NCBI GenBank assembly: GCA_032164245.1 | Contig: JAVMKO010000163.1 | Coordinates: forward strand, 320,001-384,000 | Reading direction: 5' to 3' | DNA: 64,000 nt | DNA from: Sternotherus odoratus | Taxonomy: Eukaryota; Chordata; Testudines; Kinosternidae | Shown: piece after piece, positions 22,471 to 33,674 of the stretch | How the letters are laid out: every line of letters starts with the position of its first letter | Position numbering within the stretch: the stretch's first letter is position 1 | Translations under genes and position numbers: made by a program | Notes under the pieces: model-generated | Told to the model about the DNA's origin: nothing | Database searches by the model: none | The model's input: the letters and a program-made list of their open reading frames with translations, nothing else

Positions 22471-22781
22471 AGAGCAGGTGACCCCCGAGGGGCGGGGGGA
22501 GGAAGGGGGGGCTGAGATCTCCTCGGATTTACCGCTGCCCCCCCCGCCCTGGGGACCCCCCCGTCCTGCCCCCTTTCTCCCTAGAGAGCCACGAGCAACA
22601 TCCAGGGTGACCCCCCCTTTACCCCCCCCGAGAAGGTCTCTGGTCCCCTCCCCCCATTTTCTCCCCACTTCGCCAGTGGCCAGTTCACATCTCAGGTCTG
22701 GGGCCCCCCCCATTGTTCCCTGCAGGGATTTGTCCTTGTTCCGGTGGGAATCGTTCCCCGTATTGATTTCTGAACTGGGAG
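21985..22781. repeat. Left arm of large inverted duplication, outer block
   Basis: This block matches the reverse complement of 63240-64000: 21985 pairs with 64000, the last base of the window, and 22781 with about 63239. It contains the copy-2 CpG island and the sequence to its right. The homology runs out of the window, so the full arm is longer. Confidence 0.85.
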
Positions 22782-23453
22782 GAGGGTCAATGGGCAGAGG
22801 CTGGGGGAGCCTGAGACCCGGATACCTCTGGTCTGGGGGGGCCGCTCTCTGCTGGCAACAGGACCTGGGAGGTCTCAAAAAGGGGAGGGAGGAGCAAGTG
22901 CCCCCCTTTGAGAGATGGCCCAGCCCCAAGTTTCCCAGTCCCAGCTACTTCCCCTCCCCCACCCCGCCCAACGCAGCACCCCCCCGCCTGCTAATCACAT
23001 TCCCTGACCCACAGCCAGTGATATTCTCACTCCAGCCCCCCTCCTTTCCCCTGTGAGAGCCACAGCACCCAGGGTTCCCTGCCAGCCATGGGAATGTGAG
23101 GCGAGAAGAATCCATCCCATTCGGTTGTTGTTTTACTATCGCTGTGTAATCCCCTTCAATTTCCCCCCTTTCCTTTAGAACTGTTGAATGGTGACATGAA
23201 ATCTCCCCACACATTGGGCCTTCTCCCCTACATATGCAAATCATTCTTTGACCATTTTCTCCTCATTTAGGAATTACTGATGTCAAATTCTTGAAAACTC
23301 TTCCCACTTTTCTTTCCAGGTATCTGACTGATTGTTTAGTTCTGGAGATTTTCCTGTCTAATTATCTGAGAACATGAGACTTTCTCAGGTATTGCCATGT
23401 GGAGGTGGGGGAAGGGCTGGCACTCAGTGTAGAGGGGGGGATAAGGATGTGGT

Positions 23454-23575
23454 AAAGCTGACCAGACAGCAAGTATGAAAAATCGGGACAGGGGTGGGGG
23501 GTAATAGGAGCTTGCATAAGAAAAAGACCCCAAATCAGGAATTTTCCTGTAAAATGATGACAGCTGCTCACCCTA
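23454..23575. mobile_element. hAT-type MITE (TAGGGTGACC family), copy 2
   Basis: 122 bp ending in CTGCTCACCCTA, flanked by 8-bp sites GATGTGGT (23446-23453) and GCTGTGGT (23576-23583), 7 of 8 matching. The inside matches the copies at 16124 and 28634 (AAAAATCGGGAC, GGGTAATAGGA). Confidence 0.7.
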
Positions 23576-24465
23576 GCTGTGGTATTGGAGGTGTGTCTGG
23601 GATTTTGATTTGGAGGAGTCCATGTCTCTGCTCCCTGTGGCCATGGTGGATTCTGTACCAAAGCAGCACGTCAGCGGAGCAGACCCACACACCATCGCTC
23701 CGTCTCAACACGCAGCATTCACTGCCAGATGGGACTGATGATTTTTTAGGGGTCAGCTTGATACGCCTGGCTGGGATGAATTAAGTTGGAGCGGGGGTTG
23801 GGGCTGTAATAGTTTGGGATGTTCCTTTCTGCATAGTCAGTTCTTTCCCGTTATTCTTTTACCCACACTGATTCCTGATGTCACTCTCCCCTTATCTTGC
23901 TTTGGTTATTTCAGTTCCAGTTTTTAAACGGGATCTAATGATTGCAAAGCTGAATGAAAGATAAAACAAACTGGGCCATTTGAATGTTGGCACATAGCTG
24001 GTAGAACTATACCGAGTGCAGGTTTGCTGTCATTACCTGGGTACCTAGAGCATTTTCTATGAGGTGGGTAAAGCAATGTCAAAGAACCAAAAGTGCTTTC
24101 CAGGGTGAAAGCGCTCATCAGGTGTTTGCTCTCCTGGGTGCATGTCACCACCCAGAGCTTGGCAGCCTTTCAGGAGTGTCACGCTGCATTGTATTTACTG
24201 ATCTCAAAATAAAAGGTGAAGATGGCTGCTTCACAACATCCAATGAAAACTTGCAACCAATTATACAAATAGCCCCTAATGCAATTAAACAAACGTGGTA
24301 TTAATACTGATTCAGAACTAAAAAATATGAGATGTGCATGAGAAATGAACTGACACCTAATTTCCATTTCTTAATACCTGAAATTTTGACACTTGCTCAC
24401 ACTATCTTTTTTCAAAAGCAATGCACAGCACAGAGTCAATTGAAATAATAAAACCCTGCCAATTA

Positions 24466-26382
24466 TTCATAGAATCATAGCATTTTAGGGTTGGAAGGGA
24501 CCTCTGGAGGTCATCTAGTCCAACCCCCAGCAAGGGCTTTATCAAGCCTGACCTTAAAAACATCTAAGGAAGGTGATTCTACCACCTCCCTAGGTAACCC
24601 ATTCCACCCTCCTAGTGAAAAAGTTTTTCCTAATAATATCCAATTTAAACCTTCCCAACTGCAAGTTGAGACCATTACTCCTTGTTCAGTCATCTACCAC
24701 CACTGAGAAAGGTCTAGATCCATCCTCTTTAGAACCCCCTTTCAGGTAGTTGAAAGCAGCTATCAAATCCCCCCTCAGTCTTCTCTTCTGTAGACTAAAC
24801 AATCCCAGTTCTGTCAGCCTCTCCTCATAAGTCATGCACACCAGTCCCCTAGTCATTTTTGTTGCCCTTCTCTGGACTCTTTCCAATTTTTCCACATCTT
24901 TCTTTTAGTGTGGGCTCCAAAATTGGACACAGTACTCCAGATGAGGTCTCACCAATGTCGAATAGAGGGGAAGAATCACATCCCTCGATCTGCTGACAAT
25001 GCCCCTATATATATAGCCCAAAATGCCATTAGCCTTCTTGGCAACAAGAGCACACTGTTGACTCATATCCAGCTTCTCATCCACCGTAATCCCTAGGTCC
25101 TTTTCTGCAGAACTGCTGTCTAGCCATTCGGTCCCTAGTCTGTAGCAGTGCATGGGATTCTTCCATCCTAAGTGGAGGACTCTGCACTTCTCCTTGTTGA
25201 ATCTCATCACATTTCTTTTGGCCCAATCCTCTAATTTGTCTAGGTCCCTCTGTATCCTATCCCTACCCTCCAGCGTATCTACCACTCCTCCCAGTTTAGT
25301 GTCATCTGCAAACTTGCTGAGGGTGCAGTCCACACCATCCTCCAGATCATTGACAAAGATATTGAATAAAACCAACCCCAGGACCGACCCGTGGGGCACT
25401 CTGCTCGATACCGGCTGCCAACTAGACATGGAGCCATTGATCACTACCCATTGAGCATGACGATCCCACCAGCTTTCTAGCCACCTTATGGTCCATTCAT
25501 CCAGCCCATACTTCTTTAACTTGCTGGCAAGAATATTGAGGGAGACCATATCAAAAGCTTGGCTAAAGTCAAGGAACAACACATCCACTGCTTTCCCCTC
25601 ATCCACAGAGCCAGTTATCTCATCATAGAAGGCAATTAGGTTAGTCAGGCATGATTTGCCCTTGGTGAATTCATGCTGATTGTTCCTGATCACTTTCCTC
25701 TCCTCTAAGTGCTTCAGGATTGATTCCTTCAGGCCCTGCTCCATTATTTTTCCAGACACTGAGGTGAGGCTGACTGGCCTTTAGTTCCCTGGCTCCTCCT
25801 TCTCCCTTTTTTAAAACTGGCACTACATTACAAGACAGAGGCAAAAAAAGCATTGAATACATTTGCTTTTTCCACATCCTCTGTCACTAGATTGCCTTCC
25901 TCATTCAGTAAGCGGCCCACACTTTCCTTGACTTTTTTCTTGTTACTAACACCTAAAGAAACCCTTCTTGTTACCCTTACCATCCCTTGCTAGCTGCAAC
26001 TCCAAGTGTGATTTAGCCTTCCTGATTTCACTCCTGCATGCCTGAGCAATATTCTTATATTCCTCCCTGGTCATTTGCCCAAATTTCCACTTCTTGTAGG
26101 CTTCTTTTTTGCATTTAAGATCAGCAAGGATTTCACTGTTCAACCAAGCTGGTCACCTGACATATTTACTATTCTTTCTACACATTGGGATGGTTTGTTC
26201 CTGCAACCTCAATAAGGATTCTTTAAAATACAGCCAGCTCTCCTTTCCCCCCTTCATGTTCATCTCCCAGGGTATCCTGCCCATGAGTTCCCTGAGGGAG
26301 TCAAAGTCTGCTTTTCTGAAGTCCAGGGTCCATATTTTGCTGCTCTCCTTTTTTCCCTGTGCCAGGATCCTGAACTCAAATC
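24466..26382 (-). mobile_element. CR1 LINE, 5'-truncated, with inactive reverse transcriptase
   Basis: On the minus strand the element ends with the CR1 3' tail (TCTATGATTCTATGA type, 24466-24480). The block 25759-24905 encodes a CR1 reverse transcriptase, with [11 protein letters not shown] in the palm and the catalytic FADDTKLGG motif, ending near YCVQFWSPH. Upstream pieces of the same protein (RTLDFRKADF-like, then PAWLN and KKGFF) lie in other frames at 25946-26143 and 26153-26380, so frameshifts have inactivated it. About 1.9 kb remains of a 4-5 kb element, and the endonuclease domain is missing. Confidence 0.9.
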
Positions 26383-26455
26383 TGTATCTGTCTGGTTTTG
26401 ATCCTGGGGCTTTTTGCATGTTAGGCAAATGTGATAACCACGACACTCCAAAAAC
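26383..26455 (-). pseudogene. tRNA-Val(AAC) relic
   Basis: The minus strand keeps the D-arm segment GTGGTTATCAC and the anticodon loop CCTAACA of tRNA-Val(AAC). The T loop reads AGGATCAAAACC instead of GGTTCGAAACC and the acceptor stem pairs poorly. It abuts the 5' end of the CR1 copy. Confidence 0.7.
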
Positions 26456-26828
26456 TCTCTCACAGTGCCCTGCCCCTCCTTCAAATTCCATCCACTCAGC
26501 TGGTGATCACCCTGGCACACACCCCTGGGTGAACCTGCAGAAAATGATGGAAACCCTTTGATGGGTCAGCTAGTAGAGCAAAGGCCTCCCATGGAGGGCA
26601 GGGAAGGGCACAACTCATCCCAATTTTCCCCCAGCTCTTCCCCAACCCAGGGCCCAACCTGGGGACCAGGCTGCCGGCCCAGCCTCAGCCACAGCCCCCA
26701 CTTACTCTGGTTTGTACCCCTCTCACCAGGAAGCCACAGTGCAACTGCCAATCCTGGTTCTCGACTGTGGCTACAGAGGGGCTGCAGACATGGTTAACAG
26801 GACACAATGTCCTTTATCAGTCAGCTCA

Positions 26829-26910
26829 GATGAGGTGGCCAAGTGGTTAAGGTGATAGACTACTAATTCCTTGTGCTCCGCATACATGGGTTCAAATCCC
26901 ATACTCAGTA
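26829..26910 (+). pseudogene. tRNA-Ser(GCT) relic
   Basis: 82 bp matching the tRNA-Ser gene at 48939-49020. The anticodon loop is altered (TACTAAT for TGCTAAT) and the acceptor stem is broken (3' end ACTCAGTA). Its flanks also match those of the 48939 gene, so it is the decayed copy of a segmental duplication. Confidence 0.8.
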
Positions 26911-27032
26911 GGCACATTTTCTCTTCTATGAACAACTGTCTCTCTATTTGGTACAATGAGAGACCAAAGCTTGTTCCCTCCTGCAAACAGAAACCTCCTC
27001 AGACTACCCTTGCTCCAAATAAAACATGTCTA

Positions 27033-27215
27033 GTATCAGAGGGGGAGAGCCTTGTCAATCTGGATCTGCAGAAGCAACAAAGAGTCCTGTGGCACCTTAT
27101 AGATCTTACTGGAGCATAAGCTTTCATGGGTATTCACCCACCAAAGCTTATGCTCCAATACACCACTGTTAGTTTAGAAGGTGCCACAGGACTCTTTGTT
27201 GCTTTTGTACAATAT
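27033..27215. mobile_element. Penelope-like tail or MITE insertion
   Basis: Contains CTGGATCTGCAGAAGCAAC, GTCCTGTGGCACCTTATAGA and GAGCATAAGCTTTCATGGG, and the partly inverted repeat of the same at its right end. It is absent from the partner copy near 49140, with near-duplicated target ACATGTCT/ATATGTCT. The same tail joins a Penelope-like coding fragment at 43080-44210, which suggests it is the non-coding end of that element. Confidence 0.6.
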
Positions 27216-27289
27216 GTCTGTACCCTTCTGTCTGTCAGAGTTGGCAGCAACAAGGGCTGGGTTCAGTATCTAGGTGTCTGTTGAAATAA

Positions 27290-27600
27290 CACAATGCAAA
27301 ACCAGCTCAATTCCCCACCTGGGACAAATATAGACCATGCCCACTTCCAGGAACCTCTAAGGGAGGAGATCGACTGAAGCTACACAACTTCAAGAAGTTG
27401 GCATATCTTCAACTGACTTACCTGCCCTCCTCACGGCAGTGGTAGTTGGCAGTGCGCTCCCTCGTTGACTCCAGCTTGCGCCTCTTGGCAAGCTGGAGTT
27501 CCAGAGTCGATGGGGGGTGCCCCTGGGGATCGATTTATTGTGTCTTGATGAGACGCAATAAATCAATTACCAAAAGATTGATGGCTACCCGCGGTAGTGA
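27290..27600. mobile_element. Palindromic MITE of turtle/crocodilian type
   Basis: Inverted segments (AGCTTGCGCCTCTTGGCAAGCT; ATCGATTTATTGTGTC paired with GACGCAATAAATCAATT) and a GCGGTAGTGAAGACAA end. It is absent from the partner duplication at about 49260. I recall similar palindromic elements as abundant in turtle and crocodilian genomes; the family name is uncertain. Confidence 0.5.
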
Positions 27601-28581
27601 AGACAACCCCTAAGAGGCAATACTTCCCCTCTAGAAAGCACAGACTCTGAGTGTAGCAAAAGCCTTTAAATAACAGAGAAACAATGTGGCTTTATGTTGG
27701 GGAAACAGGATTCATAACACAGACAACGAGGAAAAAACCCACCCCAAACAAATTGGGCCGTGTCTCTCCCTTGAGTCTAGCAACCCCAAAATCACCCAAA
27801 GTCCCACAACCCCAAGGTCTCTGTCAAGGTCACTGCAGCCCCAGAGTTCAAATGTTCATCTGCAGAATTTTACACCCTCCCCATCCTGTGTGGAAATGGG
27901 ATGGATAAAAGGCAACTTGTGCGCTCAGATAACTGACTGCCCCACCTCTGCCTGGGGTTCTTCTGTAGCTTTCACCACAAAGCCACGCCACTCTACCAGA
28001 TGCTCCTCTCCAGTAGCCATCAAGTGAACCACACCTTTTCACTAGCCACTCACCAATATATCTTTAGGTGACCCTACTATTTAACTATTCAGTGATTTCA
28101 GGTCATAGGAGAAGAACATCACTGCTGGCACACCAATGGTTTAAAGTGAATACAATCTAGAACCAGATTTTTAGCAGAATTAAAACTAGATTTGTTATCA
28201 CACAATAATAAAGGTACAAATAAAAAAATAATAACAAATGTTTCTCCACAACCGTCTCTTAAATCACTAGGTTTCGGAACCCATTCCCTTGCCTAATGAG
28301 CACTATTTACTTGGTGGTGAGTCCCTCCATCATTTTTTTTTAAAAAGGCCAAGTACTGTTCCATTGTCCTTGTCTCACATAATCAGGATAATAACACTTT
28401 ATTCTTCCTGCCCCAAAAACAGAAACTGGGAATCCCAGTGCAGCCAAAGGACATCTAGGCCAGGTGGGTGTGCCTATGCAAATGAGATCAGCCCCTGAAG
28501 TTCTTTTCCATAACCCACCACTACACACCACCAGATGGCAGGGTAGAGCCCGTCCTGACTCCTCTTACATGTCTGAAGATT

Positions 28582-28773
28582 CTGTGTAGGGAACCCCAAT
28601 GGATTTCTAGCCCATCACCTTAACCACTCAGCCTAGGGTGACCAGATGTCCCGATTTTATAGGGACAGTCCTGACTTTTGGGTCTTTTTCTTATATAGGT
28701 TCCTATTACCCCCCACCTCCTGTCCCGATTTTTCACATTTGTTGTCTGGTCACCCTAACTCGTCCACAACTAC
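28582..28773 (-). pseudogene. tRNA-Ser(AGA) gene split by a MITE
   Basis: On the minus strand, GTAGTTGTGG (28773-28764) is the 5' end of tRNA-Ser. The gene is then interrupted at 28757-28634 and resumes with the rest of the D arm, the AGA anticodon loop and the variable arm down to about 28582. The T arm is largely lost. This is a tRNA gene disrupted by a transposon. Confidence 0.75.
28634..28757. mobile_element. hAT-type MITE (TAGGGTGACC family), copy 3
   Basis: Inverted ends TAGGGTGACCAGATGTCCC and TTGTCTGGTCACCCTA. The flanking 8-bp sites ACTCAGCC and ACTCGTCC match at 6 of 8 and both derive from the tRNA-Ser D arm. It is inserted inside the tRNA-Ser gene around it. Confidence 0.8.
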
Positions 28774-28888
28774 TAACTTAGGCTGGGCTTATCATGACAC
28801 TAGTTTTTTTTCTCACTGAGTGATCACTTCCAATTGTTTCCTCAGACCAGCTTCCACAACACACTCACTGCTGTGCTATTGTGTAATT

Positions 28889-29240
28889 CAGGGGTCTCCA
28901 AACGTTATGAGACAAGGGCCATATTAGATTTTTGAAGGGGCTTCGTGGACCAAAGCAACAGTGGGGAAAATTAATACTTGCAAATATATGTAAAATATAT
29001 GCAAACCATTAAACACTATACTCTATCAGTGTGGCATTAAATTCTTAATCAGGTATAAAAGTAGCTGTATAAATAATGCAGGTACTGTGAAATCATACAA
29101 AATATTTGTCAATATATTAAAAATCATTTCACATTATTTTTCTATTTTTTCTAAACTCATAGAATTGTAGCATACAAAAACACATATTCAAAAATAAAGA
29201 AATATTATTTTAGGATTAGTGAGAAGTATGCTACACACTT
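28889..29240. mobile_element. hAT-type fragment, one terminus visible
   Basis: Starts CAGGGGTCTCCAAACG after a candidate target GTGTAATT; the inverted right-arm copy ends GGAGACCCCTG at 63194. The AT-rich body follows. I could not place the other terminus, so the right boundary is approximate. Confidence 0.5.
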
Positions 29241-30179
29241 AAAATGGTGACTTGCCCCACATCTCTACCTCCCCTTCTCATCAGTGAGTTGCTAAGAGGG
29301 AGAGGGCACCTCTCCCTTCCCACCTCAGAGATCACAATGGAGTGGGGCAGGGGGAGAGAGAGAGAAAGGAGGACACCCACCCCTCACCCCTCTGGAAGGC
29401 CCTGCACTGAGCAGAAGCCAAGTACACCCCACACTTTCCTTGTCCCAAGGCTGCTGCAACCCCCATCCCTAGGGGTACCGTAGTTTGCCAATCAAAAAGG
29501 ATGGGGGGGGGAGCCCTAACCACCCCCACACTCCCTCCCACTTCCCACCCAGAGAACAATGGCTTGAAACCATCCTCTTCGAGGCACATCCTTGCTTCTT
29601 TTTGATCTGGGCCTTCAATCGAGGCCACGACTAGCAGAGTGCCAAGAGCCACTTAGACAAAGAAATGCTGTTGAATTGAGCCTTAGGCCTCACTGCACTC
29701 AGCCAAGAGTGCCTCAGTCTCCTCCCGATTAACTCAGCAATAGCCCTACACTTGGCCGATCAGTGTGGAGACTCTCAGGCCTGAAGGCCGAGGGTTCTCA
29801 ACAGATAGGCAAAAGACAGCACAAGTCACCACAGGAGAGCACTATGGTGGAGATCACCATCAGTGCACAATTCCAGCCCCACCTCTTTGTGAGGGCCTCC
29901 TATGATGACAGCTGGAGCACATCCCCACCCTCACCAAGAAGAAAAGCAGCAGAAAGAAATGGAGGAGAAAAGAGAAGAAGGGACAAGAGGGAAGGAGGAA
30001 GAGAGCAGCAAAAAGGGACAAATTCCAAATGCCCCCTGTGAGGCTCAGGTTAATAAATTCCAAGGCCCGAAGGAACCACTCTGGTCTGTATTTCTGTTTC
30101 TCATTGACCATAGAATGTCCCTCAAAATAATTCCCATAAGAATTAGAGCAGATTTTTTTAGAAAAACACCCAATCTTGA

Positions 30180-30620
30180 ATTTTAAAAGGCCAGGTCTGG
30201 AGGATCCAACACAACCTTCAGTGAATTGCTCCAAACCCTGATGTTAATAATGCAAACCTTATTTCCAGTGTGAATTGGTCTAGCTTTAGCCTGCAGACAT
30301 TGTCTGCTCATAACCTTGATCTGCTAAAGTGAAGAGCCCATTACTAAATATTTGTTCCCTTAGGCTCTTCCTTAACCGTCTCTTTGATTCATCTCCTAGA
30401 GTCTGTCAGCACGATGCATGTTTCCATTCACCATTCCTGTGGCTCTTCTGTGAACCCCTCCCCAGTTCATCGGAATCTGTCTCAAATTCTGGACACCAGA
30501 AATAGACACAATATTCCAGGAGGGGTTGCAACAGTGGCCAGTACAGAGGCATTGTACCCTCTCTATTTCTACCTGAAAATCTGCTTGGATAGCGTCCCCC
30601 ATCTGGTACAAAGAAACATA
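30180..30620 (-). mobile_element. CR1/L3-type LINE 3' fragment
   Basis: On the minus strand it encodes LLEYCVYFWCPEF, similar to the end of CR1-type reverse transcriptases. This is followed by a 3' UTR-like stretch (CTAGACCAATTCACACTGG) and a TTCACTGAAGG segment. It is an old, frame-broken relic. Its inverted partner is at about 61470-61910. Confidence 0.55.
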
Positions 30621-32521
30621 GATTTGTTCTTACCTTGTGCACAGATGTCGATTTCCTTTGACAAAATCCACACAGAAATGAAAAAACCTCCCACGGAATC
30701 TCCTCCACACCAGTCCTCTCTTGGTCCTCACAGAGAGGCCACGAGATGGAGACTTGCTGCAGCAAGGTTACAGGGGTCTGTGAGGTTTCTCTTGCCCCAC
30801 ATCCCTGTCCTGCCTGGCTGTTGTCAAGGGAGCTCTGTGAGGTCAAAGCCACCTCATCACCTTTGTCCAATAGGCTGAGTTCCCACCAAAGGCCTTTGTG
30901 AATTCACAGCCACACTCACCTTTCCCTTGCAGGCCTGATGTCTGTCCCTGGCCAGCCTGATTGGATGTTTGAACTGCAACCTGGATCTCCCCACTTGCTC
31001 ATTATTGATTCTGGGGAGCAAGCAGGCTCCCCAGTAAAACAGAGTTGGTTCCTCACCCCACACTGATCCTGCATTTCATTCTTAAGTGGGCCTGGGAAAT
31101 AGTTATAGTATTGCAAATTTCTAGTCAGCTATCCAACAGGTTCCCTCCAATGTTAAACCAGTTTGCCTCTTTTTCTCCCCCTTGCTGAGAAAGAGCAAAA
31201 GAAGAAAGAAAGCTCCTGTGGGGTGACTTGATACACAGGGTCATGCTTCTTTTTCTTGATACACAGGCTCATGCTGGGGAGTGTGAAGTAAGGGACTGGT
31301 AGACTTTACTTTCTTAGGGAGGAAGAAACATTAGCTGCCTAAGTTGGTGAAGAGAGGGTATTTCATTGTGGGCTGTGACTATAAGCAGAAGAGGGACACC
31401 TAAGGGCTATCGCTACAGCCCAACAGGGGGCTTGAATTCATGAGGGTGAATTAAGAATATCAGGTGCTAGTGACTGAGCTAGCTGGATTTGAAGTCAGTG
31501 AAGTGTCCAGTCTCAGTGCAGAAGGAGCCCTGAGGGTGTTTATTTGTGAGCTGAGATTCCTTTTCTGACCTTTGCCTTCTTTCCTGGTTTATTACGTCTC
31601 CAGCAAGCAAACTGGAGCTGTTACAAGGCTGGAGAGATGCTGCTTTCTAGACCAGAGAGATGGGGTTGATTTAGCTGTTGTCACCATTGCTGGTCAGAGA
31701 AATCTGGGAGGGAGGGTGGAATTTAGATGATGTTGGACTCATTGAGTCAGGGAGAGTCAGAAAAAGCTTCTCAGCTCCCAGGGAGCGAGCAGACAAGCAA
31801 GTTCATTGAAGGCCACACACACATTTTCACAGGGAATCAAATCCCCCTGGAGAAAAACTCCAGAAGCCCAAGCCCAGGAGTGTCAGAGGAGGGAATCACT
31901 GTTTGCCTTAAGCTGTGGGTGAGGAAAACCTGCAGGTTCTTAGATCCCTCCAACCTCTGATAGAACCATTTGTGGGGAAGGTCTGGGGAAGCCGAGGAGG
32001 ACAAGGAGAAGGGGAAAGGACTTGCAGCTGTTGTGCAATCATCACGCTCCCAGCAGAAGGATCCGGGGGATTCAACACTTTGGCTTCTTATTGAGGACAC
32101 AGAACTCACAAGATGGCAACACTCAGAGCCCCATTACATAGAATCCGGACGTGATCAGCTCACACTGAGGAAGAGCAACACCCCTCCCTGGGTCTCTTTG
32201 CCAGAGCTCTTATCCGCTCAGTGTCCTTCCTTGCAAAGTGTCCAGGCAGACTCCTGAGAGGGTTGCGATGGGGTAAATGAATTCAGGGGAGGATTGTTTC
32301 TGGTGGGTTTTCTTTGTGCTGCTCTGTGATCCTGCTGGAGGAAGCATCATTTGAGTTTGTTTCAGTACCTTGGGTTGGGTGCACGTTGTGACCCTAAGCA
32401 TGGGGGTTCCTGCACTGTCTGATCTTAGTCTAGGAATGGACAAAGGAACAGCTTCTGAAACTGGATAGAAAGTAGCCTAAGAAAGTGTAGTCCAGGTGAG
32501 AAGAAAAGTGGCATTGTCACT
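30621..32521. other. Anonymous left-arm sequence
   Basis: Low-copy-looking sequence paired with 58735-61470 of the right arm apart from the hAT insertion there. No exon, RNA gene or named repeat was recognised. Two near-identical TTGATACACAGG segments lie at about 31228 and 31258. Confidence 0.4.
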
Positions 32522-32593
32522 TCCCTGGTGGTCTAGTGGTTAGGATTTGGCACTCTCACTGCCAAGGCCTGGGTTCAATTCCCAGTCAGGGAA
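32522..32593 (+). tRNA. tRNA-Glu(CTC)
   Basis: 72 bp with seven-base acceptor pairing, a D arm (TGGTCTAGTGGTTAGGA), the anticodon loop CTCTCAC (CTC) and a T arm with loop TTCAATT. The anticodon stem TGGCA/TGCCA pairs perfectly although both sides differ from the usual CGGCG/CGCCG, so pairing has survived loss of CpGs. The right-arm copy at 58661-58732 is identical over all 72 bases. No T run follows closely. Confidence 0.85.
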
Positions 32594-32769
32594 CAGTTGC
32601 ATTAAATTAAATTTAACTGGGACCTAAAAATCAAGCTGTAAAGGTGGGAGTGAGATCTTGTGAAAATTCTGGCTGATGATGTATCTGGAACCTCTAAGGA
32701 AGGTCTCAACCTTTAGCATTTGTAAGGACCTGATAAAAATCTGCTCCTTCTGTTGCAGTTCAGTTCCAC

Positions 32770-32851
32770 CATAGTTGACAGGATTTGAACCTGTGTGGGG
32801 AAACCCCAATGTATTTCTTGTCTACCACCTTAACCACTCAGCCACAACTAC
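32770..32851 (-). pseudogene. tRNA-Ser(AGA) relic
   Basis: 82 bp on the minus strand with a good acceptor stem (GTAGTTG/CAACTAT) and long variable arm. The anticodon stem around CAAGAAA does not pair, and the B box reads GGTTCAAATCC. The right-arm partner is at 58101-58182. Confidence 0.75.
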
Positions 32852-33061
32852 TTGCTAGGTAGCTTTTTGTCATTACACTCTACTTTTGTTCTCACTGAAT
32901 GATCCTTCCCAATTGTTTCCTCAGACCAGCTTCCACCACACACTCACTGCTGTGCCATTGTCTAAGTGTGTCCATGGCTGAACAGCAAGAATTCCTGCTC
33001 ATTTCCCTTCTGGGTGGACCATGAGGAGAGTGTGTTTGTGGTTAATGAGGTTGCTGTAGAT

Positions 33062-33540
33062 CAGGGGTGGGCAAACTACAGCCTGCAGGACAGATCTGGC
33101 CCCCGAACCTGTTCTGACTGGCCCACCAGGGCTCGGTAAGGGAGGCTGCTCTCGGCCCCTCCCCTGCCCTCCCAGAGCATCAGTGTCAGTTGCCTGAGCT
33201 GGAAGGCTGCTCCCAGCACCTTGCCCCGTGTTCCTGGAGCGTCACTGAAGCTCCAGGAGAGCGGGGGAAGGCGCCCAGGGGGAAGGCACTGGGAGCAGCC
33301 TGCCCCTGCAGGGAGCTCAGACACCAGACGCTGAGGCTCTGGGAGAGCAGGGAGATGTGCTGGGGAGGTCATGGGAAGGACTCCTCTGGTGGGGGGAACA
33401 GCTTCTTGCCCTCCCCTGTTCTCCTGGAGGCTCAGCAGTATGTGTCTGAGCTCCTGGTGGGGGAGGCTACTCCCGGCCCCTCCCCCGCTTTCACCACTCT
33501 CCCAGATCAATGATCGATACCGTCCCAGTTCATATTAATA
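33062..33540. mobile_element. hAT-type fragment (CAGGGGTGGGCAAACTAC end)
   Basis: Starts CAGGGGTGGGCAAACTAC, then AGATCTGGCCCCCGAAC and a GC-rich body with repeated GAGGCTGCTCCC and CTGAGGCTCTGGGAGAGC segments. This is the pattern of a non-autonomous hAT element. Its right end is not resolved. Position 33117-33124 (ACTGGCCC) is the empty site of the hAT insertion at 56930 in the right arm. Confidence 0.5.
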
Positions 33541-33674
33541 ACATCCCAGCAGCCTACAAAGTGGGAAGGAGGCAGTTTTGGAGCTGACGTCTCTCGTCCA
33601 GTTCTTCCTTGTGACTTGGGCAGAAGTGGGAAGGGAGAAAAACGTTCAAGCCTCAGAGAGGGCAACTGATTTTG

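Larger units (their letters stand above)
26695..28100. repeat. Direct segmental duplication, copy A (partner 48410-49800)
   Basis: Unique-looking sequence on both sides of the tRNA-Ser relic matches 48410-49800 in the same orientation: GAGGGGCTGCAGACATGG before it, and AACAACTGTCT, ATCTAGGTGTCTGTT and CTAAGAGGCAATACTTCCCC after it. Copy A carries two transposon insertions (about 27033-27215 and 27290-27600) that are absent from the partner. Confidence 0.8.
22782..28844. repeat. Left-arm segment with no counterpart in the right arm
   Basis: Between the two blocks that pair with the right arm lies about 6.06 kb with no match there: 63238 and 63239 are adjacent in the right arm but correspond to 28845 and 22781 on the left. 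The segment holds a hAT MITE, the CR1 element, tRNA-Val and tRNA-Ser relics and two further MITEs. Either it was deleted on the right or added on the left. The right-arm junction cuts the flank of a tRNA-Ser unit. Confidence 0.7.
28845..33655. repeat. Left arm of large inverted duplication, inner block
   Basis: Reverse-complement match to 56385-63238. The arm carries tRNA-Glu, a tRNA-Ser relic, LINE and hAT fragments and otherwise anonymous DNA. In a sample of 59 bp (around 29770 against 62300) I counted two differences. Differences from the right arm include lack of the two hAT insertions found there and of about 300 bp present at 58330-58660. Confidence 0.9.
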
